From NCBI RefSeq assembly GCF_900155865.1, contig NZ_LT707006.1, positions 1,261,626 to 1,325,625 on the forward strand: a stretch of DNA of 64,000 bases, written 5' to 3'. The notes beneath the pieces were generated by a model. It searched no databases. It saw nothing but the letters and a program-made list of their open reading frames with translations, and was not told where the DNA came from. Origin of the DNA: Bacteroides bouchesdurhonensis (GTDB lineage: Bacteria > Bacteroidota > Bacteroidia > Bacteroidales > Bacteroidaceae). Each line of letters begins with the position of its first letter. The stretch's first letter is position 1. Of the stretch, positions 1 through 9,027 are shown in pieces. The translations under genes and the position numbers were made by a program.

Positions 1-1643
1 CGTGGACGAATCATCTTTAATGAATCATCAAACAATTTTTCCCAGCCATTTGATAATGACATCAAACGTTTGTAATCTTCCGTATGTCCCAATGCTTTCG
101 CCCATTGAGCTACTGCATAAGCACTGAAGCTATACTCTAATGTATGTGATGCCGAGAAGCTGGAACCTTCTGAATGCGTACCGTAAAAAATACTATTTTC
201 ATAAGGTACATAACCTCTCTCTACAAACTGTTTCACATCCGTTTTACCAGCTCCTTCAATACGCCCTTCCCAGCCAAGTTCATTTTTCAGAGCGGCCTGA
301 TAACCTGTTTCGACATCAAAATTACGGATACCACTATTATATGCACCAGCCAATGCAATGCTTACCATGTTGGTTCCTACTCCTGAAACATATTTACTGG
401 TAGCAATACCATCTCCCAACCAACCGGCATCTTTATATACTAGCAATTGACTATTAACGAAGTCATTATAGTATTCCGGATAAGCTAACGCCCAGAGAGG
501 AGTCAGGTTCCAATACGCTCCCCAGACAGCATCCGTATTATAATGATTGTGTTCAGGTTTCCCATTCTTATTTAATGGAACTTGCCCGATGGTACCGTCA
601 TTTTTAGGATAAGTTCCATTCACATCATTGGCAAGTCCTCTACCTAACAAAGCATGATACAATCCGGTATAGAATTTGATTTTACTATCTTCCGTACCTC
701 CTGATACCACAATACGGTTCAACGATTCATTCCATTTCTCTGTCGTTGCTTGTACCACTTCGTCAAAGGTAAGTTTTTCAGCTTCTGCTTCCAGATTCAA
801 TTTCGCATTTTCGATTGATGTATACGACAATCCTACTTTTATAGTAACAACATCATCTTTCTTGGTTTTGTAATTTAAGCACATAATAGCTCCCGGTCCT
901 TTTATTTCATTGCCGGGCATCAGGGTGCTATCCTGATAGAAGACTTCCACCGATTCCGGAGCTCGATCTAGTTTAGCATAGAAATACATGGCAACAGAAG
1001 CACCAGCCTGGTATTTCTTTACGTATTCCGGTTCTGTAATCACATATCCTTCAACTGTATTCTTATTGACCTGTTTAATATACGCATCGCGTACAGCACC
1101 ACTTTCTCCTTGACGGTTTCCTATATTAAAAAGAATGTGTGCATTTTCAGAATCCGAGAATGTATATCGTTGAAAGCCAACACGAGCCGTAGCCGTAAGT
1201 TCCGCTTTAACTTGGTAATCTTTTAGAAAGACTGCATAATACCCCGGACGTGCGATTTCATCTTTCTTATCAAAACGAGAACGAAAACCATTGTCCGGGT
1301 CTTCCAGTTTTCCCGGATTTGTCTTTACCTCTCCTGTAACCGGCATCAGAGAAATACCGCCAATTTGAAACTCGTGCAGACAAGGGAAACCATCAATTGA
1401 AGTATGTCCGTCTTCATAGCCCACAGCTTCCCATCCCTGATTGTTCCCGTAAGTGCCGTTTGTAGAAGCACCTAACTTTGCTAATCCGAAAGGTTCAGCT
1501 GCGGGGGTATAAAAGAACCAACGACTATGTATGGTTCCGATATTAGGATTTACATACTCTACAAGATTAAGAGTCTTGGGAGAACTACATCCCCAAATAC
1601 CGACTAAAACAAACAGGGAACTTATCCATTTCAACCTCATCAT
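1..1643 (-). CDS. GH92 family alpha-mannosidase lipoprotein (3' end outside window)
   Basis: Reads leftward off the window edge, so only about 547 N-terminal residues are visible and the C-terminal catalytic segments are missing. The start is the tandem ATG ATG at 1643; a hydrophobic stretch follows and ends in IWGC, a plausible lipobox, so the enzyme is probably surface- or periplasm-anchored. The N-terminal beta-sandwich contains YVNPNIGTIHSRWFFYTPAA and HEFQIGGISLMP, the block where GH92 enzymes bind substrate. The (alpha/alpha)6 domain follows, with TDAVWGAYWNLTPLWAL and an EYSFSAYAVAQWAKALG helix. The family is calcium-dependent exo-alpha-mannosidase. It lies downstream of the ROK kinase and mannose-6-phosphate isomerase on the same strand, which fits mannose release. 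Linkage specificity cannot be read from the visible part. Confidence 0.88.
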   Translation of the reverse strand, partial: MMRLKWISSLFVLVGIWGCSSPKTLNLVEYVNPNIGTIHSRWFFYTPAAEPFGLAKLGASTNGTYGNNQGWEAVGYEDGHTSIDGFPCLHEFQIGGISLMPVTGEVKTNPGKLEDPDNGFRSRFDKKDEIARPGYYAVFLKDYQVKAELTATARVGFQRYTFSDSENAHILFNIGNRQGESGAVRDAYIKQVNKNTVEGYVITEPEYVKKYQAGASVAMYFYAKLDRAPESVEVFYQDSTLMPGNEIKGPGAIMCLNYKTKKDDVVTIKVGLSYTSIENAKLNLEAEAEKLTFDEVVQATTEKWNESLNRIVVSGGTEDSKIKFYTGLYHALLGRGLANDVNGTYPKNDGTIGQVPLNKNGKPEHNHYNTDAVWGAYWNLTPLWALAYPEYYNDFVNSQLLVYKDAGWLGDGIATSKYVSGVGTNMVSIALAGAYNSGIRNFDVETGYQAALKNELGWEGRIEGAGKTDVKQFVERGYVPYENSIFYGTHSEGSSFSASHTLEYSFSAYAVAQWAKALGHTEDYKRLMSLSNGWEKLFDDSLKMIRP

Positions 1644-1711
1644 ATTATACTTATTTTTTCTATTAACTACTTCTTATTTTATTATACTACTCTAATATAA
1701 AAACTGAAGAT

Positions 1712-2809
1712 CTATGTTTCCAGTTGGGACAGGGCAAAAGTATAAGCTCCCAAAGCTACAGCTTTATTCGTTCCTAATGAAGAAACTGCGATACCTACTT
1801 TTTTATGGTTGGCATAAATGACTTGTTTCTTAGAAAATGGAATATTCACTATCGTATTTTTCTCTTTCAGGAAGTTCTTCCTACCTTCTTCCTCTGTCAA
1901 ATTGAATACTTCCATTTGTAAGCAGGGAAAAGAGGCTTCGGCAAATGTGTGAATCTGTCTTTGCATTTCTTTCATCATACTTGGAAGAATGTATTTGGCT
2001 GCTCCGGCTATTCCTCCTCCAATGACGACTAAACCGTCTACAATATTCAGTGCCTGAATGATAGCATGACCCGCCATTTCTCCTAATTCATAGAAACTGT
2101 TGATAGCAGCTTGCTGATTTCCCTTTTTTGTTCCTTCGGCAATATCAAAAATATCTTTAGGAGTCAGTGAGGAAGCATCTTCTCCGCTAACCTCTTGATA
2201 TACTCGTCTGACGGCACGAATGCTGACACTTTCTTCCGTTATCATCTCCGGATATTTCTTATTCCGCATGATCCAAACGTCACCACCGCAACCGTTATCT
2301 CCGGTTAGTAATCGATTGTCAATGACCACTCCGGCACCGAATCCTGTACCTAATGTTATTCCTAATAGATTCTTGTATATTTTGTTACTTCCCGCAGCTT
2401 TCAAGAGTTTATTTATTTCGGGAAGAGTGCCTGACAAAGCTTCACCGTAAGCAAACAAGTTGCCATCATTATTAATAAAAACAGGAATACCGAATTGCTC
2501 CTCCAAATAGGGACCAAGTGCTACTCCCCCTCTGAATGCAGGGAAATTGGGCAAATCACCTATAATCCCATGCTCGTAATCAGCGGGTCCGGGAAAAGCA
2601 AAACTTATGGCTACCGGAAGTTTGGGTAATCGCTTTTCTACTTCCAGAAATCCCTCTACAAGCACAGACAGGCAATGCTCCAAGTTGTCGGATACTGCCG
2701 GTAAGCAAATAGAATCTATTATTTCGCGACAACCTTGCATTGCCGAAAACACGAAGTTGGTTCCTCCGGCATCAAGGGTCATTACAATTCGTTCGTCATG
2801 TTCATACAT
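1712..2809 (-). CDS. ROK family sugar kinase (probable manno/fructo/glucokinase)
   Basis: The 365-residue protein has the ROK ATP-binding motif near the N-terminus (TLDAGGTNF, residues 11-19), the FINNDGN catalytic segment with the likely base Asp115, and the GTGFGAGVV glycine-rich loop. It lacks an N-terminal helix-turn-helix, so it is a kinase and not a NagC-type repressor. The classical ROK zinc motif CxCGxxGC is not evident (only NGCGGD is seen). It starts 40 bases after the mannose-6-phosphate isomerase stop on the same strand, so the two are probably cotranscribed. The inferred role is phosphorylating mannose freed by the flanking GH92 enzymes. The substrate is an inference; glucose or fructose are alternatives. 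Its start codon overlaps an 11/14 match to the operator found upstream of the isomerase. Confidence 0.85.
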   Translation of the reverse strand: MYEHDERIVMTLDAGGTNFVFSAMQGCREIIDSICLPAVSDNLEHCLSVLVEGFLEVEKRLPKLPVAISFAFPGPADYEHGIIGDLPNFPAFRGGVALGPYLEEQFGIPVFINNDGNLFAYGEALSGTLPEINKLLKAAGSNKIYKNLLGITLGTGFGAGVVIDNRLLTGDNGCGGDVWIMRNKKYPEMITEESVSIRAVRRVYQEVSGEDASSLTPKDIFDIAEGTKKGNQQAAINSFYELGEMAGHAIIQALNIVDGLVVIGGGIAGAAKYILPSMMKEMQRQIHTFAEASFPCLQMEVFNLTEEEGRKNFLKEKNTIVNIPFSKKQVIYANHKKVGIAVSSLGTNKAVALGAYTFALSQLET

Positions 2810-2849
2810 AGGTCTCAGGATATTAGATTAATGTGTCTGTTAGTTATTA

Positions 2850-4580
2850 TTAAAAACGTACGTAGGCTTTCAATGTTATACATTCTTTTCCGGCAGATTT
2901 ACCATAAGGACTGATCGTATACTCTTTGATTCCGGCAGGTATGATGAAAGTCTCGGCATAATGTACCACAAAAGGTTCAAAATTATGAGTCGGACTTTCA
3001 ACTACCACTTCTTCTCCTTCAAGCAGGTTCAGCACGTTTACACTGTCATTCGTGTGATGCAATACTGACGATGAGAAGCGGTGGCGGCGGGTTTCGATAA
3101 ATTCATTCGGATGTAAGCCGGTACGTTCTTCTACCCAACCGTTTCCTGATGCAACTTCTTCAAATTGATTACGAAGGTGCTGATATACATATTCCGTATT
3201 TCGGTCCCAATTGATGACGTGTTTTCCTCGTTCTATGTTAATAGGACGTGGTTTACCGTCTAAACCCAAACGTTGCCAATCCCATAATTTGAAAGTAAAA
3301 AGATTGGGTGTCGAACTTATTTCAAGTACCATGCTGTTTGCACCGGAGCAATGTATCGTGCCTCCCGGGATTAAGAAATGATCATGCTTCTTTGCGGGAA
3401 TCTTGTTGATGTATTTTTCAGTATCAAAAATCTGTTCTCCCTTTTGAGCTGTACGTAGATCATTAATCATGGCTTCTTTATCTACTCCTTCTTTTACTCC
3501 CAGATAAACCACTGCGTCTTCTCCGGCATCTAACAGGTAATAGCTTTCGTCCTGAGTATAATACATGCCGAAACTTTCACGAATAAACTGTGTAGTTGGA
3601 TGTACCTGTAGGCTTAAATTACCTCCTTGCATCGTATCTAAAAAGTCGAAACGAATAGGGAAGTCTTTGCCAAATCGTGATTCTACGGGTTCACCCAATA
3701 ATTCTTTGCTTTTCAGCAGAACTAAGTCAATAGAAGGTAATTCAAATCGTACACCATTTATTTCAAAGTAAAGACTGTTTTCCTCCGGTACACAGTCGAA
3801 ACACCAACCAAAGTTCTTGCGCTCACGATCTAAGTCACAAACCTCTTTCATCCACTGACCGCCCCAAGGAGCCGGATCGAAGAAAGGAACTACCCGAAAC
3901 GGTGTTTTTATTGTTGCCTCTATTCCTTTAAAGAAAGTTTCCCGATCAATCATTTTCGGTGATCCGGCTATATGAGTATCGATCCAATAATCTATCCTGC
4001 TAAATAAACTATCTTTATAGCTGTCGCAAACTCTCCAATCATTAAAATATCCTCTTTTATATTGTAAGGAAACCATTTCGGTCCGGTTGTCCACTCCTAA
4101 AGCCATTACCTCATGGCGTCGGAAACGTTGCTGTATTTCCCAGCGCGCCATATCTGCATAAATAATTAGCGCATCTTGGGGAGCCACTAAAGAAGCCCCC
4201 GTTCCAATGATTAGCATAGTGCCTTCGAATTCATTGACTTCCTGCTGGGCTTTTGCTAATTTGTCTGCATCAAAATAATCTTGTAATTTCAGATTAGTCA
4301 CGTACCCAAACAGTACATCTTCTGTCATGAAGCGTTCGGTCATTGCGAGAATTTCTTGTTCCGGTTTCATTAAACCTCGCACGTTGATTACTTTTTCGGA
4401 GAAAACTTTCTTAAAAGCTTCCATCACTTCTTCTTCATATACTCCCGTATACATGTCAATCGCCAGGACCTTTTTCCCGTTCATTTTTTCTTTTAAAATG
4501 GTAATGATAGTATCCCACCCTTGCGCAATCATTCCTGTTATCTTTGTAGAAGGATATTTATCATAATTAGGTTTTCTCAT
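2850..4580 (-). CDS. class I mannose-6-phosphate isomerase with extra N-terminal domain
   Basis: The 576-residue protein interconverts mannose-6-phosphate and fructose-6-phosphate. The C-terminal part (about residue 228 on) is a type I phosphomannose isomerase cupin: QVHP (Gln325, His327), the DESYYLLD segment with Glu345, and PGGTIHCSG with His410 are the expected zinc ligands. Residues 1-225 are not part of a normal isomerase (usually 300-400 residues). They loosely recall a uridine-kinase fold (DALIIYADMARWEIQQRFRR) but no Walker A loop is seen. The start is placed at 4580 (MRKPNYDKY), because an upstream in-frame ATG at 4616 lies inside the operator palindrome. The gene sits between ROK kinase and divergent gntR. 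Confidence 0.87.
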   Translation of the reverse strand: MRKPNYDKYPSTKITGMIAQGWDTIITILKEKMNGKKVLAIDMYTGVYEEEVMEAFKKVFSEKVINVRGLMKPEQEILAMTERFMTEDVLFGYVTNLKLQDYFDADKLAKAQQEVNEFEGTMLIIGTGASLVAPQDALIIYADMARWEIQQRFRRHEVMALGVDNRTEMVSLQYKRGYFNDWRVCDSYKDSLFSRIDYWIDTHIAGSPKMIDRETFFKGIEATIKTPFRVVPFFDPAPWGGQWMKEVCDLDRERKNFGWCFDCVPEENSLYFEINGVRFELPSIDLVLLKSKELLGEPVESRFGKDFPIRFDFLDTMQGGNLSLQVHPTTQFIRESFGMYYTQDESYYLLDAGEDAVVYLGVKEGVDKEAMINDLRTAQKGEQIFDTEKYINKIPAKKHDHFLIPGGTIHCSGANSMVLEISSTPNLFTFKLWDWQRLGLDGKPRPINIERGKHVINWDRNTEYVYQHLRNQFEEVASGNGWVEERTGLHPNEFIETRRHRFSSSVLHHTNDSVNVLNLLEGEEVVVESPTHNFEPFVVHYAETFIIPAGIKEYTISPYGKSAGKECITLKAYVRF

Positions 4581-4601
4581 GTTTACTTCTATTTGAGATT
4601 T

Positions 4602-4615
4602 TGTATGTTCATACA
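4602..4615. promoter_or_regulatory. palindromic operator, probable GntR-family site
   Basis: TGTATGTTCATACA is an inverted repeat with 6-bp arms around a TT/AA centre. It lies just downstream of the leftward -7 box (4630-4637), where a bound repressor would block transcription, and about 107 bases before the divergent gntR start. Variants of the same motif occur at 8811-8824 (13/14), 8695-8708 (11/14) and 2795-2808 (11/14), all in this cluster. That GntR binds it is inferred from position and symmetry. Confidence 0.6.
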
Positions 4616-4629
4616 TATATAGTATTGTG

Positions 4630-4662
4630 CAAATATAAAGGTTTTATTTTTATTCTCTACAA
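4630..4662 (-). promoter_or_regulatory. promoter of the isomerase-kinase operon
   Basis: On the minus strand a Bacteroides -7 box TATATTTG (4637-4630) is preceded by TTG at 4662-4660 with a 22-base spacer. Transcription would start near 4623, immediately before the palindromic operator. Confidence 0.5.
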
Positions 4663-4665
4663 TAC

Positions 4666-4696
4666 TTGGAACTTTTTTTGATAAGTCTTATATTTG
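4666..4696 (+). promoter_or_regulatory. promoter of gntR
   Basis: TTGG at 4666-4669, a 19-base spacer and TATATTTG at 4689-4696 match the Bacteroides sigma-ABfr consensus. The ATG of gntR follows 25 bases after the -7 box. Confidence 0.6.
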
Positions 4697-4721
4697 CTGA
4701 GAAATAAACTGCTTTAAAGTA

Positions 4722-5450
4722 ATGAAGTTAGATCATAATAGTGATAAACCTCTTCATATTCAGGCTGAAGAAATCTTGAGAGGATTTATAGAGTCTGAAG
4801 AATATAAGAATGGGAAGTTACTTCCCAATGAAGTTGATTTGTCTAAACAATTGCATATTTCAAGAAATACATTGCGGCAAGCTATCAATAAGCTTGTGTT
4901 CGAAGGACTTTTAGTACGAAAGAAAGGATTTGGTACTAAGGTAGTCAAAAAAGGTATTGTAGGTGGAGTGAAAAATTGGCTTAGTTTCTCTCAAGAGATG
5001 AAGATGTTAGGAATTGAAATTCGTAACTTTGAATTACATGTCAGTTTAAAAAGACCTACTGAAGAGATTAGTACTTTCTTCCATTTAGATGATAATTCTG
5101 ACGCACGCTGCGTAGTGATGGAGCGGGTAAGAGGAAGAAAAGAATATCCATTTGTATATTTTATCTCTTATTTCAATCCTGCTATTCCTTTGACAGGGGA
5201 AGAAGATTATACTCGTCCTTTGTACGAAATGCTGGAGAATCAATATCAAATAGTAGTAAAGACCAGTAAGGAGGAAATCTCTGCAAGGCTTGCCGGAGAG
5301 TTTATTGCAGAAAAATTAGAAATTGAGTCTAGCGATCCTATATTGATAAGGAAAAGATTTGTGTATGATGTGAACAACGTTCCTATTGAATATAACATCG
5401 GCTATTATCGGGCGGATAGTTTCACTTATACAATCGAGGCGGAAAGATAG
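4722..5450 (+). CDS. GntR family (HutC/UTRA type) transcriptional regulator
   Basis: The 242-residue protein has a winged helix-turn-helix over about residues 8-75 (PLHIQAEEILRGFIE, then NEVDLSKQLHISRNTLRQAI, the recognition helix region). A UTRA ligand-binding domain follows over about 95-236 (ARCVVMERVRGRKEYPFVYF near the middle, then ISARLAGEFIAEKL and DPILIRKRFVYDVNNVPIEY). HutC-type regulators bind a sugar or sugar phosphate through UTRA and release palindromic operators. It is divergent from the isomerase/kinase operon and its operator candidate recurs before the GH92 gene at 8680, so it is the likely local repressor. The inducer, perhaps a mannose derivative, is an inference. Confidence 0.9.
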   Translation: MKLDHNSDKPLHIQAEEILRGFIESEEYKNGKLLPNEVDLSKQLHISRNTLRQAINKLVFEGLLVRKKGFGTKVVKKGIVGGVKNWLSFSQEMKMLGIEIRNFELHVSLKRPTEEISTFFHLDDNSDARCVVMERVRGRKEYPFVYFISYFNPAIPLTGEEDYTRPLYEMLENQYQIVVKTSKEEISARLAGEFIAEKLEIESSDPILIRKRFVYDVNNVPIEYNIGYYRADSFTYTIEAER

Positions 5451-5482
5451 ATTGTGATAAATATGATTTAGATGATAATTGT

Positions 5483-5526
5483 GGGACTGATTAGAAAGTA
5501 ATCTGATTCACTTTTTAGTCAGTCCC
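5483..5526. terminator. bidirectional terminator between gntR and GH92
   Basis: GGGACTGA (5483-5490) pairs with TCAGTCCC (5519-5526), and the stem is extended inward by TTAGAAAG / CTTTTTAG. It lies between two convergent genes. Confidence 0.65.
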
Positions 5527-5554
5527 GACGTTTCTTAGATTTGAGTTCTACTTT

Positions 5555-8500
5555 TCATAGGGTAACTCCCCATGTCTTATTAGGTGTGTCGCCCATTTCT
5601 AAAATTAATTCTCCTCCTTTCAGTAACTCAGAGGCAGGGAAATAGAAACTTTCCAGAGGTTGTCCATTTAGTGTCGCACTTTGAACATATTTGTTCTTTC
5701 TTGATGCATTCTTTGCTGTAACTGTAAACTTATCTCCTCGTCCATAGAGTCCTTTTAGGTTAATAACGGTCTTTTCAAATAGCGGGCTTGCTATTTCATA
5801 AATAGGATCCACTCTGCAACCTCCATCTGTTTGGAATAAGCCGATAGCGGCCATTACAAACCATGCACTCATCTGTCCTTGATCTTCATCGCCCAGATAG
5901 GCATTGGCGATACCGTATCCATAATATCGGTCAATTACAGAACGACTCCACTTTTGAGTTAGCCAAGGTTTTCCTGCCCAATTGAATAAAAAAGCAAAAT
6001 GCATCGATTGTTGGTTACCTTGAACTACCGGATAATCCCAATATTGGTCATTAGGAGCATTATATCTCCATGGCTCGCTGGCTGAAAAGCCCCAATTCAA
6101 TCGTTCCACGAACTTGTCTTGTCCTACCAATTTGACTAAAGCGGGCATGTCTTGAGGTACAAAGAAACTTAGTTGCCATGCATTCCCTTCGACATAGTGG
6201 CCATTTCGTCCCGACTTAAAAGGATCGAAATCGGATGTATAATTTCCGAGTGTATCTCTCATATGTGCATATCCGCTTGCCGGATTCATTGCATTTTTCC
6301 ACCAGGTTCCTCGTTCGCTAAAAGTTTGGTACTCTTTATATTTACCTAATGATTTAGCCAATTGCCCGACTGTCCAGTCATCGTACGAATACTCTAAAGT
6401 ATTAGAAAAACGTCCTTTTTCGATTGGGACATAATGATATTGGAGATAAGGGATCAGATCTCTGTTTCCTGCAAAACCACCTGCAACATGAGTGGCAGGA
6501 GTTGTCTGCATCTTCTTGACTGCTTCAAAAGCTTTATTCACATCGTAATCCCTGATCCCCATTTGATAGGTGGAAACAATTAGAGGAATCTCATGCTCTG
6601 CTACCATGACAGGAATATATTTCATGCCTGCCGGTCCCTTGGCTAACCAACCATTTGTGTCATACAGAGCCAATTGAGAGTTCACCCATCTGGAAGACCA
6701 TTCGGGTGTCAGTAAATTCCAGACTTGATTTAAATTCCAAAAGGTATTCCAAAAAGCATCGCATCCTAAAGCGCGGTGTTCCGGATTGCTTAGTTTCTGC
6801 ACTTTTTTGTCTGCTGACATCCACTCTCCGTTCACGTCACTCCAGATATTCCTGCAAAAAGCTCGATACACATTTGTATAAAACCGTACCTTTTCCAAAC
6901 GATCATTGGTTGTAATCTGTACCCGACCCAGAATATTGTTCCATACTTGTTTCTGGTTTTGTACGATTGCATCAAAGTTCCAATCGAATTTATTGGATAT
7001 TTCTTCCTTTAAATTCTCCGAGGCATTGGCTATGCTTACTAAAGAGATCCCTGTACGGGCTTGGACAATCGGATGTCTCTGGGTATCAAACTCGACGTAT
7101 AATCCTGCATATTTTAAATCTTTTCCTTCAATGACGTCAGAGTCAAGCACTTTGTCTTCCATCCAACCGCCGACCTTCTTAATAGGAGTGTCAAACTCTA
7201 TCACAAAATTAACTCTATAGTCCTGATCCGCATCATTGCTCCATACATGAGGGCGGGGAGACAGTTGATGACTGTACCCTTCGATTCGATAATCACTGAC
7301 CTTGTTTATTTTAATATCTACTAATTGATAATCATATTCCGTAGGAATTTGAAGATCAATCATTACACGTCCGTCTTGTTCTTTGGGAAAAGTGTACTTC
7401 TGAAAAGAAGCTCTGGTAGTTGCCGTACTTTCTACCCATATCTTCGTATCCGTCAGATAGACTTTATAATATCCCAGAGGAGCTTCTTCTGTTCTTTTGT
7501 CGATACGTGAACGATAGCCCTCGTCCGGTCTTAATTCATTGCCCACTCTGATTTGCAGTTCACCATTAGTAGGCATCATACCCAGTCCTCCCATTGTCCA
7601 CTCATGTATGTGGCTGAAACATCCAATCGTTTCAAAAGTAGGTTGATACCCGGCTTGCCATCCTGCATTTTGATTATCCGGACTTAATTTTACCATACTG
7701 AAAGGCATCCAAGGGCCGGGGGCGATCATCCAACGTGAATGCCCTGTTCCCATTTTGGTATCTACATAATCAGCATAGGAATGCAATGCTTGAGGAGTAC
7801 GTATAATGGTGCCGGATTGTAATAATTCATTGTCCGCCCATATCTTATAAGTACTTTTTTTAGATTGATGTACTGCCGGCATAGGAGCTTCAAATTGATA
7901 ACGAGCGGTGTCCATGACAGAGGAAAATATCTCAACGTTATCAACTTCTACTTTAAGCCTGGGGCTTCCAGTCAAATGTTCGACATCAACTAACAACGGT
8001 TGAAATCTGTTTCCATCATTTTCTATTTCATAATTAGCAGCGTAGATATCACGAAGAAATGCTTTTGCGCTCGTTTTACCTAATGTTGCCTGATTGGGAC
8101 CCATTAGTTGTATTTGGTCAAATACAATCCAACCACCCTCTAAGACAGAGATAACAATGGAATTCCCTCCTTTTTTTAATAGTTTATCTTCAAGCGGAAA
8201 GTTTAAAGTTGTTTTCTTGGCATTTTGTACGTCCCCTTCTAATACTTCTTTGGGACCACCTTCGATTACAAACCTTTTACTTACGGAATTAACTGTCACT
8301 TTTACAACTGCTCCTAATGGGCTTGCTCCCAATAAATCTATGACTAGATTCCAATCTTTAGATTTAGAAGGATTTTCAAGATTAAAAAGGATCGTTGTAT
8401 CATGTGTTCGCCAGCCTGATGTGCCTCCTGTTCCTCCCCACTGATCCGCAGGTCCGGGCAGTACATACGAAAATTCCTTTTCTACCTTTGAAGTTCCTAT

Positions 8501-8680
8501 TAAAAAATAGCGATCTTCGTATCCGAAGTCATTGGCCAGAAACTTTGTGTAATCTGAGGGACCTAATGCTAATTCAGCTGATGAACCATCTTTTTCTCCT
8601 ATCTGCCATATTATTTTATCTGCTATAATATATAATGTAGGAAATATCGTTAGCAATAATGAAAAAAGTAGTCGTTTCAT
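5555..8680 (-). CDS. GH92 alpha-mannosidase with N-terminal lyase-type beta-sandwich
   Basis: The 1041-residue protein starts with a signal peptide (MKRLLFSLLLTIFPTLYIIA). Residues about 22-190 form an added beta-sandwich opening with IWQIGEKDG, a signature of the rhamnogalacturonan-lyase-like domain, and containing DLLGASPLGAVVKVTVN. The GH92 region starts near 300 (YVDTKMGTGHSRWMIAPGPW, then GCFSHIHEWTMGGLGMMP). It carries the GCDAFWNTFWNLNQVW segment, LEYSYDDWTVGQLAKSLGK, the conserved EGNAWQLSFFVPQ block and GDEDQGQMSAW at 930-940, so the family core motifs are intact. The N-terminal domain makes it longer than a typical ~750-residue GH92. It is transcribed from its own promoter with an operator-like site, and the 5' region has been duplicated upstream. 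Confidence 0.92.
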   Translation of the reverse strand: MKRLLFSLLLTIFPTLYIIADKIIWQIGEKDGSSAELALGPSDYTKFLANDFGYEDRYFLIGTSKVEKEFSYVLPGPADQWGGTGGTSGWRTHDTTILFNLENPSKSKDWNLVIDLLGASPLGAVVKVTVNSVSKRFVIEGGPKEVLEGDVQNAKKTTLNFPLEDKLLKKGGNSIVISVLEGGWIVFDQIQLMGPNQATLGKTSAKAFLRDIYAANYEIENDGNRFQPLLVDVEHLTGSPRLKVEVDNVEIFSSVMDTARYQFEAPMPAVHQSKKSTYKIWADNELLQSGTIIRTPQALHSYADYVDTKMGTGHSRWMIAPGPWMPFSMVKLSPDNQNAGWQAGYQPTFETIGCFSHIHEWTMGGLGMMPTNGELQIRVGNELRPDEGYRSRIDKRTEEAPLGYYKVYLTDTKIWVESTATTRASFQKYTFPKEQDGRVMIDLQIPTEYDYQLVDIKINKVSDYRIEGYSHQLSPRPHVWSNDADQDYRVNFVIEFDTPIKKVGGWMEDKVLDSDVIEGKDLKYAGLYVEFDTQRHPIVQARTGISLVSIANASENLKEEISNKFDWNFDAIVQNQKQVWNNILGRVQITTNDRLEKVRFYTNVYRAFCRNIWSDVNGEWMSADKKVQKLSNPEHRALGCDAFWNTFWNLNQVWNLLTPEWSSRWVNSQLALYDTNGWLAKGPAGMKYIPVMVAEHEIPLIVSTYQMGIRDYDVNKAFEAVKKMQTTPATHVAGGFAGNRDLIPYLQYHYVPIEKGRFSNTLEYSYDDWTVGQLAKSLGKYKEYQTFSERGTWWKNAMNPASGYAHMRDTLGNYTSDFDPFKSGRNGHYVEGNAWQLSFFVPQDMPALVKLVGQDKFVERLNWGFSASEPWRYNAPNDQYWDYPVVQGNQQSMHFAFLFNWAGKPWLTQKWSRSVIDRYYGYGIANAYLGDEDQGQMSAWFVMAAIGLFQTDGGCRVDPIYEIASPLFEKTVINLKGLYGRGDKFTVTAKNASRKNKYVQSATLNGQPLESFYFPASELLKGGELILEMGDTPNKTWGVTL

Positions 8681-8845
8681 ATAGATGTGTTTTTAGTTTG
8701 TTCAGACATATTGCAAAAGTATAAAAAAAACTGTGTAAACTTTGATATATAATGTGGAAAATATTGCTGGCAATAATGAAAAAATAATCGTTTTATATAG
8801 ATGTGTTCTGTGTTTGTTCATACATTTTTTGGATAAAGTATAAAA
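8628..8845. repeat. imperfect tandem duplication of GH92 promoter and start region
   Basis: The segment 8628-8726 (first codons of GH92, leader, operator, -7 box) is repeated at 8745-8845 with an offset of 117-119 bases. Shared blocks include ATATATAATGT, GCAATAATGAAAAAA and ATATAGATGTGTT. In the upstream copy the start codon has become ATA and the -7 box has lost its TTTG, but the operator is better preserved (TGTTTGTTCATACA, 8811-8824). Confidence 0.75.
8695..8721 (-). promoter_or_regulatory. GH92 promoter and degenerate operator
   Basis: The minus-strand -7 box TACTTTTG spans 8721-8714. Right downstream lies an 11/14 match (8695-8708) to the TGTATGTTCATACA operator, in the same promoter-operator order as at the isomerase operon. 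Confidence 0.5.
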
Positions 8846-8880
8846 GTAGGTATATCATAATCTAAACTTTAAACATTTAC

Positions 8881-8900
8881 TTACTGTTTATGAACAGTAA
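8881..8900. repeat. short perfect inverted repeat, possible operator
   Basis: TTACTGTT (8881-8888), a TATG centre and AACAGTAA (8893-8900) form a perfect dyad in a gene-free region about 200 bases upstream of the GH92 start. It has no T-tract beside it, so a protein site is more likely than a terminator. Confidence 0.45.
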
Positions 8901-9027
8901 ATACATTCCTTGTTCAATGGATCTTATTAGTACCTGTTTATATAAGTATTAATAGAAAAGTTGCTTTCCATTAGAGACAAACTTTCTTTCCTCTAATGGT
9001 AAACTTTCTTTTTGCCTTTACAAAACT

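Noticed and set aside
1644..1711. Operator copy before the left-edge GH92 gene
   Set aside because: No match to TGTATGTTCATACA was found; the gene is probably read from the upstream operon.
4581..4616. N-terminal extension MYEHTKSQIEVN of the isomerase
   Set aside because: Its ATG lies inside the palindromic operator and only a few bases after the predicted transcription start; MRKPNYDKY at 4580 is the better start.
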